DNA of 64,000 nucleotides, taken from contig JBEKSY010000010.1 of the NCBI GenBank assembly GCA_049516595.1, positions 1 to 64,000 on the forward strand, in the 5' to 3' direction. Position numbers and translations under genes: made by a program. This document shows, one piece after another, positions 36,124 to 44,473 of the stretch. Each line of letters starts with the position of its first letter. The first letter of the stretch is position 1. The notes below the pieces were generated by a model. That model did no database searches, was not told the DNA's origin, and saw only the letters and a list, made by a program, of their open reading frames with translations. Origin of the DNA: JBEKHT01 sp049516595 (lineage in GTDB: Bacteria > Chloroflexota > Anaerolineae > Anaerolineales > RBG-16-64-43).

Positions 36124-37230
36124 ATGCTCAGCGAGCACGACCTGAAGAGTCTCCTGGAATTCGAGAGCCAACATCCCGTGCTGAGCGTCTATGTGAGCGC
36201 CGATCCCACCGAGAAGGGAGTCGAGCCCATGCGGCGGAGGCTTCGGGCTCTCTTGCGGGAGATCGACGGAAGGGCCGAGCCGGAGGTGGAAGCGGTGGAA
36301 CGCTATTTTGAGCATGCGTTCAGCGGGTCGGGCCGGAGTGTGGCTGCCTTCTGCTGCGCGCCGGCGGATTTCTTCAGGGCCTTCACCTTTCAGATCCCAA
36401 TCCGCAGCCGGATCCGGCTGATGCCTAGGCCGTACCTGAAACCCTTGGCGGATCTGCTGGATGCCTACGGTGGATACGGGGTGGCACTGGTGAACAGGCA
36501 AGAAGTGCGCCTCTTTCATTTTCATCTGGGTGAGTTGATCGACAGGCAGGATGCGCCCGGCGAGGAGGTTCACCCAACCAAGAGGGGGGGAGCCTCCTCG
36601 GGGCCCGGCCGAAAAGAGGGAAGGGCGGGACAGACCCGGCGGGAGGGAGAGCTGACCTTGCGCAACATGCGCGGTTTCGCCGAGGCCGCAGGTGAATTCT
36701 TCCAGAAGGGGCATGTGCGACGGATCCTCCTGGCGGGAACGGAGGACAACCTTTCCCTGTTCCGAGGATTCCTCTCCAAGAGCTGGCAGTCGCTGGTCGT
36801 TGGGACCTTCGCCGCCTCCATGGGGACCCGGCCCACGGAGGTGCTCGCCAAGGCGCTGGAGGTGGGAGCCCAAGCAGAACGGGATCGCGAGGCCCGGCTC
36901 GTGGAGACCGCGGTGACGGCGGCCGCCAAGGGGAAGGGAGGCGCCGTAGGATTGGATGACACCCTGGCCGCCCTGCACGAGGGCCGCGTCCAGGTACTCC
37001 TCGTGAGCGAGGGCTATCGGGAGACCGGGTTTGAGTGCTCCGGGTGCGGCTTTCACACCGCGCAGGCCGTCCGGGTCTGCCCTTTCTGCGGCAATTCTTT
37101 CTGCCCCATCGAGGATGCCGTCGAGCATGCGGTCCAGACGACCATGCTTGGCGAAGGGGAGGTGGAGATCATCCGCGACAATCCCGAACTGGAGGGTGCC
37201 GGTCGCATCGCCGCCATCCTGAGGTATTAG
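36124..37230 (+). CDS. Bacterial eRF1/Vms1-like protein (baeRF family)
   Basis: 368 residues. N-terminal part has the family opening LLEFESQHPVLSVYVSADP and RSVAAFCCAPADFFRAFTFQIPI; the central part (KPLADLLDAYGGYGVALVNRQEVRLFHFHLGELIDRQD) and the segment VRRILLAGTEDNLSLFRGFLSKSWQSLVVGTFAASM resemble archaeo-eukaryotic release-factor domain 2/3. The C-terminus has a zinc-ribbon-like FECSGCGFHTAQAVRVCPFCGNSFC. Members of the baeRF groups are predicted to act on stalled ribosomes or peptidyl-tRNA, like Vms1; this is family inference. GGAGG lies 5 nt before the ATG. A low-complexity Gly/Arg/Glu linker around 155-180 interrupts the core. Confidence 0.8.
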   Translation: MLSEHDLKSLLEFESQHPVLSVYVSADPTEKGVEPMRRRLRALLREIDGRAEPEVEAVERYFEHAFSGSGRSVAAFCCAPADFFRAFTFQIPIRSRIRLMPRPYLKPLADLLDAYGGYGVALVNRQEVRLFHFHLGELIDRQDAPGEEVHPTKRGGASSGPGRKEGRAGQTRREGELTLRNMRGFAEAAGEFFQKGHVRRILLAGTEDNLSLFRGFLSKSWQSLVVGTFAASMGTRPTEVLAKALEVGAQAERDREARLVETAVTAAAKGKGGAVGLDDTLAALHEGRVQVLLVSEGYRETGFECSGCGFHTAQAVRVCPFCGNSFCPIEDAVEHAVQTTMLGEGEVEIIRDNPELEGAGRIAAILRY

Positions 37231-37279
37231 CCGAGGAAGAGCGGACAAGCCGGCCTCCTTCGGAGGAGAGAATGAGGTT

Positions 37280-37310
37280 TTGAAAGAAGCGCGGGTGGGG
37301 TTGATATAAT
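37280..37310 (+). promoter_or_regulatory. Promoter of the first L,D-transpeptidase gene
   Basis: An extended -10 TGA-TATAAT (-10 at 37305-37310) with a possible -35 TTGAAA (37280-37285, 19-nt spacer). Only 6 nt separate the -10 from the ATG, so the transcript should be leaderless or nearly so. Confidence 0.6.
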
Positions 37311-37316
37311 TCGACC

Positions 37317-38486
37317 ATGTTGGCTTTTCCCTGGGTGCACTGGGTGAGTCTGGCTTTGGGGGCCGCGCTGATGGCTCCCGGAGCCTCGCCTCCACCTCCG
37401 GACCCCTCGAGCGCGGGGGGCTCCTCGGGTGAGGTCTGCACGGTCAGCTTCCAGATGGCCGACCCGGGAGATTGTCCGGCCTATGGTCCTGGGGCCCGGG
37501 AGCTCGAGTTGCGCCAACTCGGACTCGTCCCCATGCACCCACTGCCTATCCTGCCTTTCGACGCGAGCCTGGGCCAGACGACCAACCTGTCCTATCACGC
37601 GCTGAGCAAGAGCAGCCAGCTGAGAGTCTATTCCACCGTGGCCGATGCGCTCTCGAAGGACGCGGCCCAAATCTTCCACAAGGGTTTCGTTTACATCTCC
37701 GTCCACGGTCAGATCACTCAAAGTGGCAAGATCCTCTACACCACCGCCAGCGGGATTGTCCGCCAGGACGAAGTCGGAGCCAGGGTCACCGTCAGCAACT
37801 TCCACGGGCTCGCGTTCTCTCAGACCCCGAGCCGGACCTTCGGCTGGGTCGTGGAGAGCACCTATCCCTCGAGCCAGCCGGGGGCTGGGGCGGACAAGTC
37901 CCTTCCTTGGCTCAATCGTTACACTCCGGTGCAAGTGTATGAGACCCAGCCCGTTAATGGGCTGGACTGGTATCTGGTCGGGGTGGGTCAATGGCTGGAC
38001 CAGAAGAAGGTTGCGCTGGTGGTACCCGATTCGAGCCCGCCCCAGGGAGTGCCGGCGGACAGCCGTTGGATCCGCGTGAATCTCTATGAGCAAACGCTGG
38101 CGGCCTACGATCAAGGCCAGCTGGTCTTCGCCACACTCACGGCCAGTGGTTTGCCGCCGTGGTACACCCGGCCCGGGCTGTTCCAGATCACCAAGAAGCT
38201 GGACGTCACGCCGATGAGCGGGGCCTTTGCTGCGGATCGCTCGGACTATTACTACCTGCAGGACGTGCCCTGGGTCATGTACTATGACCGCGCACGAGCA
38301 CTGCACGGAACCTACTGGCACGATGGGTTTGGGTACGTACACTCCCACGGCTGCGTGAACCTCTCCATCGCCGACGCGCACTGGCTGTACAACTGGACAA
38401 ACATCGGAACCTGGGTCCAGGTTTACGACCCCTCGGGGCGAACCCCCACCGACCCGGCTTTCTATTCGAATGATGCCGGCTATTGA
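37317..38486 (+). CDS. L,D-transpeptidase (YkuD domain), secreted
   Basis: 389 residues. A signal-like N-terminus (LAFPWVHWVSLALGAALMAPGAS), a long extracellular N-domain with SH3-like beta segments (FHKGFVYISVHGQITQSGKILYTT), then the YkuD catalytic domain (about 240-370). The catalytic motif is HGTYWHDGFGYVHSHGCVNLSIADAHWLYNW, with His and Cys in SHGCVN. L,D-transpeptidases make 3-3 peptidoglycan crosslinks or attach proteins to the wall. The ATG follows a -10 element by 6 nt. First gene of a run that contains an amidase and two more L,D-transpeptidases. Confidence 0.93.
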   Translation: MLAFPWVHWVSLALGAALMAPGASPPPPDPSSAGGSSGEVCTVSFQMADPGDCPAYGPGARELELRQLGLVPMHPLPILPFDASLGQTTNLSYHALSKSSQLRVYSTVADALSKDAAQIFHKGFVYISVHGQITQSGKILYTTASGIVRQDEVGARVTVSNFHGLAFSQTPSRTFGWVVESTYPSSQPGAGADKSLPWLNRYTPVQVYETQPVNGLDWYLVGVGQWLDQKKVALVVPDSSPPQGVPADSRWIRVNLYEQTLAAYDQGQLVFATLTASGLPPWYTRPGLFQITKKLDVTPMSGAFAADRSDYYYLQDVPWVMYYDRARALHGTYWHDGFGYVHSHGCVNLSIADAHWLYNWTNIGTWVQVYDPSGRTPTDPAFYSNDAGY

Positions 38487-38774
38487 CGTTCTGGGCCTTC
38501 TCCTGGGCGGTCCCTCGGGTTGACGACTGCAGGCCGAGAGGCCCAGGGGCGTGGTCAGGGAAGGCCGGGAGGAGTGGTCGGGTACTCGGGTGGGATTGTC
38601 GGGCTGGCTCCCCCGCCCGATCTGAGTCCGATGAGCACGAGATTTGCACCTCCTTGTGCTGGGTGGAGAATCTGCCGCAAGGGATTAGCAATCCAAGCGC
38701 GCTGGGTCGGCCGGGGGAATTCGGGTACCATTGAGATCGGGCGGGACGAGCGAGAAAAGGTCCGCCTCTAAGAG
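38487..38774. other. Intergenic stretch inside the cell-wall cluster
   Basis: 288 nt between the first L,D-transpeptidase and the amidase. No gene, clear promoter or terminator is recognised, so it is not certain that the amidase belongs to the same transcript. Confidence 0.4.
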
Positions 38775-39512
38775 ATGAAGGCTTCGCCCTATCGCTATCT
38801 GATCTTCACCATCGGAGTCGCGGCCGCACTGGCTACGGGTTTCATCACCTTTGCGCCCTCTTCCCTTTCTCCGGACCTCGTCCGCGAAACCTTGACCCGG
38901 TTGATTCAGCCCACGGCGGCTCCCGGGTTTCTGGCCTCCTCGATTGGGCTGAGTCGGCACATCGGGATCGTTTCGGGCCACATGGGGAATGACTCGGGCG
39001 CCGTCTGCCCGGATGGGCTCACGGAAGCTTCCGTCAACAAGGACATCGCGCAGCGGGTTCAAATCCTCTTGGAGAGGCAAGGCTACAGCGTGGATCTCCT
39101 GCAGGAATTTGACTCGCGTCTCAAAGGATATCGGGCTCTGGCCCTGGTTTCCATTCACGCCGATTCCTGCGAGTACATCAACGATCTGGCCACTGGGTTC
39201 AAGGTGGCCGGCTCCTCGGCGGGTACCGCGCCCCAGGATTCCCAGCATTTGGTAGCCTGTCTGGTGAGCCGCTATCAGACCGCCACCTCCCTTCCCTTCC
39301 ACGCGGGCAGCATCACTCGGGACATGACCCAGTACCACACGTACAGTGAGATTGACAAGAACACTCCCGCGGCGATCATAGAAACCGGATTCTTGTACCT
39401 GGATCGGACCTTCCTGACGCAGCACCCGGACCTGGCCGCGCTGGGCATCGCTGACGGGATTCTCTGTTTCGTCCGCAATGAGCCGCTGGGTATGAGCAAG
39501 GTGACGCCTTGA
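38775..39512 (+). CDS. N-acetylmuramoyl-L-alanine amidase (Amidase_3)
   Basis: 245 residues. One N-terminal TM/signal helix (YLIFTIGVAAALATGFITF) followed by an AmiC/CwlV-type zinc amidase. Metal and catalytic motifs: IGIVSGHMGNDSGAVC (His), GLTEASVNKDIA (Glu), LVSIHADSC (His) and AAIIETGFLY (catalytic Glu). It cleaves the bond between MurNAc and the stem peptide. It overlaps the next gene by 4 nt at a TTGA junction, so translation is coupled. The Cys at SIHADSC and elsewhere is unusual for an extracytoplasmic amidase. Confidence 0.92.
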   Translation: MKASPYRYLIFTIGVAAALATGFITFAPSSLSPDLVRETLTRLIQPTAAPGFLASSIGLSRHIGIVSGHMGNDSGAVCPDGLTEASVNKDIAQRVQILLERQGYSVDLLQEFDSRLKGYRALALVSIHADSCEYINDLATGFKVAGSSAGTAPQDSQHLVACLVSRYQTATSLPFHAGSITRDMTQYHTYSEIDKNTPAAIIETGFLYLDRTFLTQHPDLAALGIADGILCFVRNEPLGMSKVTP

Positions 39513-40543
39513 CCGGTCGAGGGAACTCTCAAGTCGAGGCCGATCGAGTGGCGGCTCTGGGGCGGGAGGCCCTCGCGCAGGGGGATCGCCTGGCCGCCCG
39601 GCGCCACGCCTTCCGCGCCCTGGAGATCGACCCCCAAAGTGAGTTTGGGTGGCTTTTGCTTGCTGCCCTGGCTCCGGCCCAGGCGCGCAAGCGGTATCTC
39701 GAGCGGGTGCTTGAGATCAACCCCAGGAGCGCACCGGCCCGGGAGGGCCTGGCGGAGCTGAGCCTGCGCGCCGACCGAAGGAACGGCGCAATTCACCCCG
39801 CAGGGCAGCCTGCCGCCGCCGCGCAACCGATCGTGCCGGCCCACCAGAAGCCTCGGCCCCGCAGGGCAGGGCAGGCGGCCTGGCGCTGGGCCCGGGGGAT
39901 TCTCATTTCGAGCGCGGCCGTGTCCTGCGTAGCCGTGGGCGTGGCCGCCCTTTTTGCCCATGGGGTGGGGGCAGCGCAGGACCCGATCGTATTCGCCAAC
40001 TTGCAGAAGGACCCGGGCACGGTGACCCCGACCTTCACGGCCACCTACACCCCCACGGTCACCCCCTCGTTCACCCCTCGGCCGACTCCCACCTTCACCG
40101 CTTCGGCCACTCGCCGGCCCCAACCGACCCGGACTCAGGCGCCGGCGGCAGCCTACCCGCAACCCGCCGCGGCGGCCTCCTCGTCCGCAGGGACGCGCTG
40201 GATCGACGTCGACTTGTCCACTCAAACGGTCGTCGCCTATCAGGGCAATTCCCCGGTCGCGACCTTTCTTGTCTCGACCGGAGTCCCAGCCCACCCGACC
40301 GTGACCGGTCGCTACCGAATCTACGTGAAGTACCGCTACGATGATATGGCCGGGCCGGACTATTACCTGCCGAATGTCCCCTACGTCATGTACTTTTACG
40401 AGGGGTATTCTCTGCACGGGACCTACTGGCATCACAACTTTGGCCATCCCATGAGCCATGGGTGCGTCAACATGCGGACCTCGGATGCCGCCTGGCTTTA
40501 CAATTGGGCCTCGGTCGGGACCCTCGTCAACATTCACTACTAG
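39509..40543 (+). CDS. TPR-TM-L,D-transpeptidase fusion
   Basis: 344 residues from a TTG start that overlaps the amidase stop (TTGA), with AAGGTGA about 7 nt upstream. N-terminal cytosolic TPR-like helices (DRVAALGREALAQGDRLAARRHAFRALEIDP and QARKRYLERVLEINPRSAPAREGLAEL), one TM segment (about 135-155), a Thr/Pro-rich extracellular linker (TPTFTATYTPTVTPSFTPRPTPTFT trimmed), then a YkuD domain ending in HGTYWHHNFGHPMSHGCVNMRTSDAAWLYNW with the catalytic His and Cys. The design puts a tetratricopeptide sensor or adaptor inside the cell and the crosslinking enzyme outside. That reading is inferred from domain order. Confidence 0.9.
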   Translation: MTGRGNSQVEADRVAALGREALAQGDRLAARRHAFRALEIDPQSEFGWLLLAALAPAQARKRYLERVLEINPRSAPAREGLAELSLRADRRNGAIHPAGQPAAAAQPIVPAHQKPRPRRAGQAAWRWARGILISSAAVSCVAVGVAALFAHGVGAAQDPIVFANLQKDPGTVTPTFTATYTPTVTPSFTPRPTPTFTASATRRPQPTRTQAPAAAYPQPAAAASSSAGTRWIDVDLSTQTVVAYQGNSPVATFLVSTGVPAHPTVTGRYRIYVKYRYDDMAGPDYYLPNVPYVMYFYEGYSLHGTYWHHNFGHPMSHGCVNMRTSDAAWLYNWASVGTLVNIHY

Positions 40544-40576
40544 CCTCGTCCCTTTCATCCTCAAGGACGGTCGAGC

Positions 40577-41620
40577 GTGACGCCCCTTTGGAGTTTGCCC
40601 GGCACTCTGGCCCCCAGCCTCTCCCGGCGGCAGTTTCTTCAGGCCGCGGGACTGAGTCTGGTTTTCTATCTGGGACATCCCCTGCTCCGAGATCTTTCGC
40701 AGGATCTTCCCTGGCAAGTGAGAGTGGCCTACCCCTGGGTCGTGGAGCGGCAAGCCGCGAGTCTGACCGCGCAAGAGGTCGCTCAACATCGCGGAGACGA
40801 GCTCCTCAATGTGGAACAGATCGTCGTGGGGAGTGATCCGGACTACAACCTGGTCTGGTACAAGATTGCGGGAGCGGGCTACATTCACTCGGGCGGCCTT
40901 CAGCCGGTCGAGACTCGGTTCAACATGCCCATGACCGCGCTGCCCGATGGGGGAGCCTTGGTCGAGGTGACCGTCCCCTTCACGGATGTTCGAGCTCGTC
41001 CGGACTACGCCTCTCCCATCCAGCGCCGGCTCTACTACAGCACCACCTACTGGGCCGCAGAGATCGCCCATTCGGCGGCCGGGGAGGCATGGTACCGGCT
41101 GGAGGATGACCGCGGGGGGCTGAGTTACTGGGGCCGGGCCGAACACTACCGGCCGGTGGGCGCGGAGGAATTGGCCCCCCTTTCGCCCGAGGTCCCTGCG
41201 CAGGAGAAGCGCATCGAGGTGAGTTTGGCCAAGCAGTGGGTGACCGCGTACGAGGGCGACCTGCCGGTGTTCATGAGCCGAGCCTCCACCGGGTTTGTGA
41301 CCAAGAAGGGGGAACCCATGACCCCCCTGGGGGATTGGTCGACCTTCTACAAACGCCCTTCGCGCCACATGGCGGCCGGAGATCCGGCCGGCATGGGATA
41401 TGACTTGCCGGGCGTTCCCTGGGTCAGCTACTTCACCACGACCGGCGTGTCCTTTCACGGCACGTATTGGCACAATGACTATGGCCGCCCGCGGAGCCAC
41501 GGTTGCGTCAATCTTCCCCCCGCGGCGGCCAAGTGGATCTATCGCTGGAGTCTGCCGGTCGTTCCCTCCGGGGAGCGCCTGCTCAAGGTCGGCTCCGGCA
41601 CCCGCGTGATTGTCAGCTGA
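40577..41620 (+). CDS. L,D-transpeptidase with Tat-type signal
   Basis: 347 residues from a GTG start. The N-terminus holds a twin-arginine motif SRRQFLQAAGLSLVF, suggesting export in folded form. An N-domain (WVVERQAASLTAQE to EVTVPFTDVRARP, SH3-like) precedes a YkuD domain with the catalytic HGTYWHNDYGRPRSHGCVNLPPAAAKWIYRW. Third L,D-transpeptidase of the cluster, 33 nt after the second. All three share HGTYWH and SHGCVN but differ in their N-terminal halves and export signals, so they may act at different sites. Confidence 0.92.
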   Translation: MTPLWSLPGTLAPSLSRRQFLQAAGLSLVFYLGHPLLRDLSQDLPWQVRVAYPWVVERQAASLTAQEVAQHRGDELLNVEQIVVGSDPDYNLVWYKIAGAGYIHSGGLQPVETRFNMPMTALPDGGALVEVTVPFTDVRARPDYASPIQRRLYYSTTYWAAEIAHSAAGEAWYRLEDDRGGLSYWGRAEHYRPVGAEELAPLSPEVPAQEKRIEVSLAKQWVTAYEGDLPVFMSRASTGFVTKKGEPMTPLGDWSTFYKRPSRHMAAGDPAGMGYDLPGVPWVSYFTTTGVSFHGTYWHNDYGRPRSHGCVNLPPAAAKWIYRWSLPVVPSGERLLKVGSGTRVIVS

Positions 41621-41629
41621 GAGGGCCCG

Positions 41630-42043
41630 ATGGCAGCCGTTTTTGAAGGCTTGGTATTTACTGAGGAAGGCCAGCCCCTGAGCGCCACTTCGGTGGGTGG
41701 GGAGTCGTTCTACGTGATCGATGATCACGGCTTTCGCCATCACCTGCGCGCCCGGGAACTCGATCAGGAGATCCTGCGGGGGCTGTGGGGAGAACTGAAA
41801 GGCCACGAGGAGGAGGTCGCTGAGCAGGCCATGAGAATGCTCGGTCAGGAAGATATCTTCACCAAAGCCGTCCTGCAGAGGAACATGGAGAACCCGGATC
41901 CCTACCTGGATCAGGTCATGGAACACGGGCTGCCGGAGCAAGCGCGCTTGTGGATGGGGATGATGGGATTCCGGGTCGTGGTCAACTACCGGGGCGAGGT
42001 CGTGCGGATCGAGCAGCCCGGCCGGTCGGTGGAGGAAGAGTAG
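41630..42043 (+). CDS. Conserved-looking hypothetical protein in the cell-wall cluster
   Basis: 137 residues, soluble, acidic. It begins MAAVFEGLVFTEEGQPLSATSVGGESFYVIDDHGFRHHLRARELD, a small beta-domain-like opening, followed by helices (EILRGLWGELKGHEEEVAEQAMRMLGQEDIF) and LWMGMMGFRVVVNYRGEVVRI. I do not recognise the family. It starts 9 nt after the L,D-transpeptidase stop with GAGAGGG upstream, so it is part of the operon. No signal peptide, so it acts in the cytoplasm. Confidence 0.75.
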   Translation: MAAVFEGLVFTEEGQPLSATSVGGESFYVIDDHGFRHHLRARELDQEILRGLWGELKGHEEEVAEQAMRMLGQEDIFTKAVLQRNMENPDPYLDQVMEHGLPEQARLWMGMMGFRVVVNYRGEVVRIEQPGRSVEEE

Positions 42044-42113
42044 GGGTTTGGGCCCGCTCTTATGGTATTCTTGCACGGGGTGAGTACAATGGTGCCGGGT
42101 AGGTGGAGGCGGA

Positions 42114-42941
42114 ATGGATCCGGAGATTCTGGACGTTAGCGAAGCGACTTTCGAATTCGAAGTGGTCAACCACTCGATGGAGGCCCCGGTCGTGGTAGAC
42201 TTCTGGGCCCCTTGGTGCGGGCCCTGCGGGGTGCTGGGGCCAACCCTCGAGCGCTTGGCGCGCGAGGCGAATGGAGCCTTCCGCTTGGCCAAGGTTAATG
42301 TGGATGAGAACTCGGCTCTGGCCGCACGCTATGGCATCCAGGGCATCCCCGCCGTGAAGGCTTTCAAGGGCGGGCGGGTGGTTGCCCAATTCGTGGGGGC
42401 CCAACCGGAGGCCATGGTGCGGCGCTTTGTGCGGGAGCTGGCGCCGCGCGAGGCCGACCGGGCGCTCTCCGAAGCGACCAGCCTCTTGGTGGTGCGCCAC
42501 TGGGCGGAAGCGGAGCAGGCCGCCCGGAGAGCCCTGGCAGACGACCCGGAAAGCAGCGCGGCGGCACTGGCCCTGGTGAAGGCTCTCATCGCCCAGGGCA
42601 AGGGCAGTCAGGCGGTCGATCTCCTGGATCGTTTTCCGGCAGGCAATGAGATCGTGATGGCCGAGCGACTTCGCCCCCTGGCCGCCTTGCTCAAGGTGGT
42701 GGAGGAGGAAGGCGGGAAGTCTGAAAACGAACTGGGAGCAGAATACCTGCAAGCGGGTCGGCTCATCGCCCGCGGCAACCTGGCGGCGGCGCTGGACGGG
42801 TTGCTGGATATCTTGCGGCGGGATAAGCATTATCGAGCCGAGGAGGCCAAGAAGGTCTTCCTGGCGGTACTGGACCTGATGGGGGACGAGGACCCGGTGA
42901 CCCGCGAATACCGTGACGAACTGGCCTCGGTGTTGTTCTAG
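42114..42941 (+). CDS. Thioredoxin-TPR protein, CnoX (YbbN)-like
   Basis: 275 residues. Thioredoxin domain at about 1-110 with VVVDFWAPWCGPCGVLGPTLERLA, keeping the redox-active CGPC, then TPR-like helices (ADRALSEATSLLVVRHWAEAEQAARRAL, DNPE-type repeats) to the end. CnoX/YbbN is a holdase-type chaperedoxin that protects proteins against oxidation and hands them to GroEL/DnaK; the E. coli version has lost the redox Cys, this one has not. It is followed by a perfect 13-bp terminator hairpin. A TACAAT box lies about 21 nt upstream, so it may also have its own promoter. Confidence 0.92.
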   Translation: MDPEILDVSEATFEFEVVNHSMEAPVVVDFWAPWCGPCGVLGPTLERLAREANGAFRLAKVNVDENSALAARYGIQGIPAVKAFKGGRVVAQFVGAQPEAMVRRFVRELAPREADRALSEATSLLVVRHWAEAEQAARRALADDPESSAAALALVKALIAQGKGSQAVDLLDRFPAGNEIVMAERLRPLAALLKVVEEEGGKSENELGAEYLQAGRLIARGNLAAALDGLLDILRRDKHYRAEEAKKVFLAVLDLMGDEDPVTREYRDELASVLF

Positions 42942-42990
42942 CCGAGGGCTCAGGCCCGGCTTGCGCGCGGGGGGAACTCGCGAGGAAAAC

Positions 42991-43022
42991 AACCGCCGGC
43001 ACGAAACTGCGTGCCGGCGGTT
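42991..43022. terminator. Bidirectional intrinsic terminator
   Basis: A perfect 13-bp stem AACCGCCGGCACG / CGTGCCGGCGGTT with a 6-nt loop (42991-43003, 43010-43022). The plus strand continues with CTCTTTC and the minus strand with GTTTTCC, so it can end both the cnoX transcript and the convergent lipoprotein transcript. Confidence 0.85.
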
Positions 43023-43062
43023 CTCTTTCGATTGGAGCCGTGAACTTCTCAGCCGCTCCGGT

Positions 43063-44358
43063 TTACGGATGGGTCTTGATCTCGATCTGCAGCGTGCCCC
43101 AGGTCGTCGGGTCGGTCAGCAAGCGGTAGGGGTCGCTGGACCAGAGCCCCTGCTGCTGGGCGGTGCCGCTTACGTCGTTGTCGCTGACCCCGAAGGCGAA
43201 GCCATAGTACTCAGACCCGTTGGGAGAGACGCCAAGCACCGACCAGGGGATTGCCGCCACGATAAGGTACCCTGCCGGAGGCGAGACCTGCTCAGCGTAA
43301 ATCTGAACGGTGACCTTGTCCCCGGCCTGGCTGCTGGGGTACCACAGGTGGGCGGTGGCGCCGGTGGGCGGCGTGAACCCTCCCGAGATCCCCAGCTGGT
43401 AATCGTCCTCGCCCAGGTACCGGTGGCAGTAGTCTTCTGCCGGGTCCCTGTCGAAAAGGATATCGATGCTGTCGCCCTTGTAGAGATTGGCGCCGGTCGC
43501 CTCCTGAACGTAATTGGGATCCACCACCCGGGCGGCCAGGTAGAGGTTGGAGGCATCCCACTTCAGCTCGTAGGTGACCGAGAAGGTGGAGGGCACCGAG
43601 TAGTTGGAGGACTTGAAGACGAGGTGATTGGCCGTGTAGGGCAGAGGGCTGTCCCACCCGATCAGGTTGCCATCCGTAGTGTCCGGCACGACGCCTCCGG
43701 TGTAGAAAGCCTGGACCACGCCGCCGTTAGCGCTCGGGCGCTTGGGCGGCTTGGGGACGTAGCAGGCCGGGACCGGAGGGGCCGGAGGGGGCGGAGTGCC
43801 CGCGTAGATCTTGACCCAGAAGGCGGTGGCTCCACCGGCCCCCACCCCAAAGCGGACACCCTGATCCGTGCTCAGCCTCCAGTAACCCTGATAGGACCCG
43901 ACGACGCTCGGCGCGTAGAGGTTCGCGGACAGGGTCACGCTCGATCCGGGCGGAACGTCCGCCGTCAGGGCAACGGAGGCGGGCCCGCCCATCTGACTGC
44001 CGCTGTCAAACACCAGCGAGTAGGCGGTCGTCCAGGTGCAGGTCCCCACGTTGCTGAGCGTCCAGGTCTTGGTAAAGAGGGCACCCGGCGTAATCGAGGT
44101 CCCATCCGGGATCGTCTCGCTGACGAAGTTGGCCAGGTTGGTCCCCGTGCAATACGTGCTGGTTGCGGTGGCGGGCACCTCGGTGCTGGCCGGCACGGGG
44201 GTCTCGGTCGACGGGATTTGGAAGAGCGCGGTCAGGGTCAGGTTGGGGGTTGGAAAAACAAAGGGCGTCGGCGTGGGAGCCACGGGCAGAGTGCAGGCCG
44301 CCAGGACCAACGCCAGTGCAGCAAAGGCGAGCATGGGTTTGCGCAGGAGCGGTTTCAT
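43063..44358 (-). CDS. Lipoprotein with NBR1-like Ig and DOMON/CBM9-like domains
   Basis: 431 residues from the ATG at 44358 (GGAGG 9 nt upstream). Lipobox L-V-L-A-A-C near residue 20, then a Thr/Pro-rich spacer. Domain 1 (about 65-185): NBR1-type Ig-like module, ETIPDGTSITPGALFTKTWTLSNVGTCTWT and GSYQGYWRLST, common in Chloroflexota surface proteins. Domain 2 (about 220-430): a DOMON/CBM9-like beta-sandwich, LKWDASNLYLAARVVDP, GDSIDILFDRDPAEDY, YLIVAAIPWSVLG. It is likely a surface sugar- or polymer-binding protein, a family-based inference. A tRNA-Leu gene lies 116 nt upstream on the same strand. Confidence 0.85.
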   Translation of the reverse strand: MKPLLRKPMLAFAALALVLAACTLPVAPTPTPFVFPTPNLTLTALFQIPSTETPVPASTEVPATATSTYCTGTNLANFVSETIPDGTSITPGALFTKTWTLSNVGTCTWTTAYSLVFDSGSQMGGPASVALTADVPPGSSVTLSANLYAPSVVGSYQGYWRLSTDQGVRFGVGAGGATAFWVKIYAGTPPPPAPPVPACYVPKPPKRPSANGGVVQAFYTGGVVPDTTDGNLIGWDSPLPYTANHLVFKSSNYSVPSTFSVTYELKWDASNLYLAARVVDPNYVQEATGANLYKGDSIDILFDRDPAEDYCHRYLGEDDYQLGISGGFTPPTGATAHLWYPSSQAGDKVTVQIYAEQVSPPAGYLIVAAIPWSVLGVSPNGSEYYGFAFGVSDNDVSGTAQQQGLWSSDPYRLLTDPTTWGTLQIEIKTHP

Positions 44359-44473
44359 CTTCGTGTTCCTCCTTGTGCGGGTCTTCCCGCACGACATCTG
44401 GCAGGTGTGCGGCCTGTCCAGCTCGATCCCGATCCCTCGCCCCAAGGCCTGAAAGGCTCCCTGCCCGAAAAGC

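Noticed and set aside
35418..36125. A 235-codon minus-strand frame in the gap after the dnaJ-like gene
   Set aside because: Composition-driven sequence, no start signal, overlaps the end of the dnaJ-like gene. It may still be worth a similarity search, but I cannot support it.
39275..42292. A 1005-codon open frame on the minus strand across the L,D-transpeptidase cluster
   Set aside because: It is antisense to four or five well-supported genes. The peptide is rich in Gly, Pro, Arg and His with no family motif, as expected from high-GC shadow frames.
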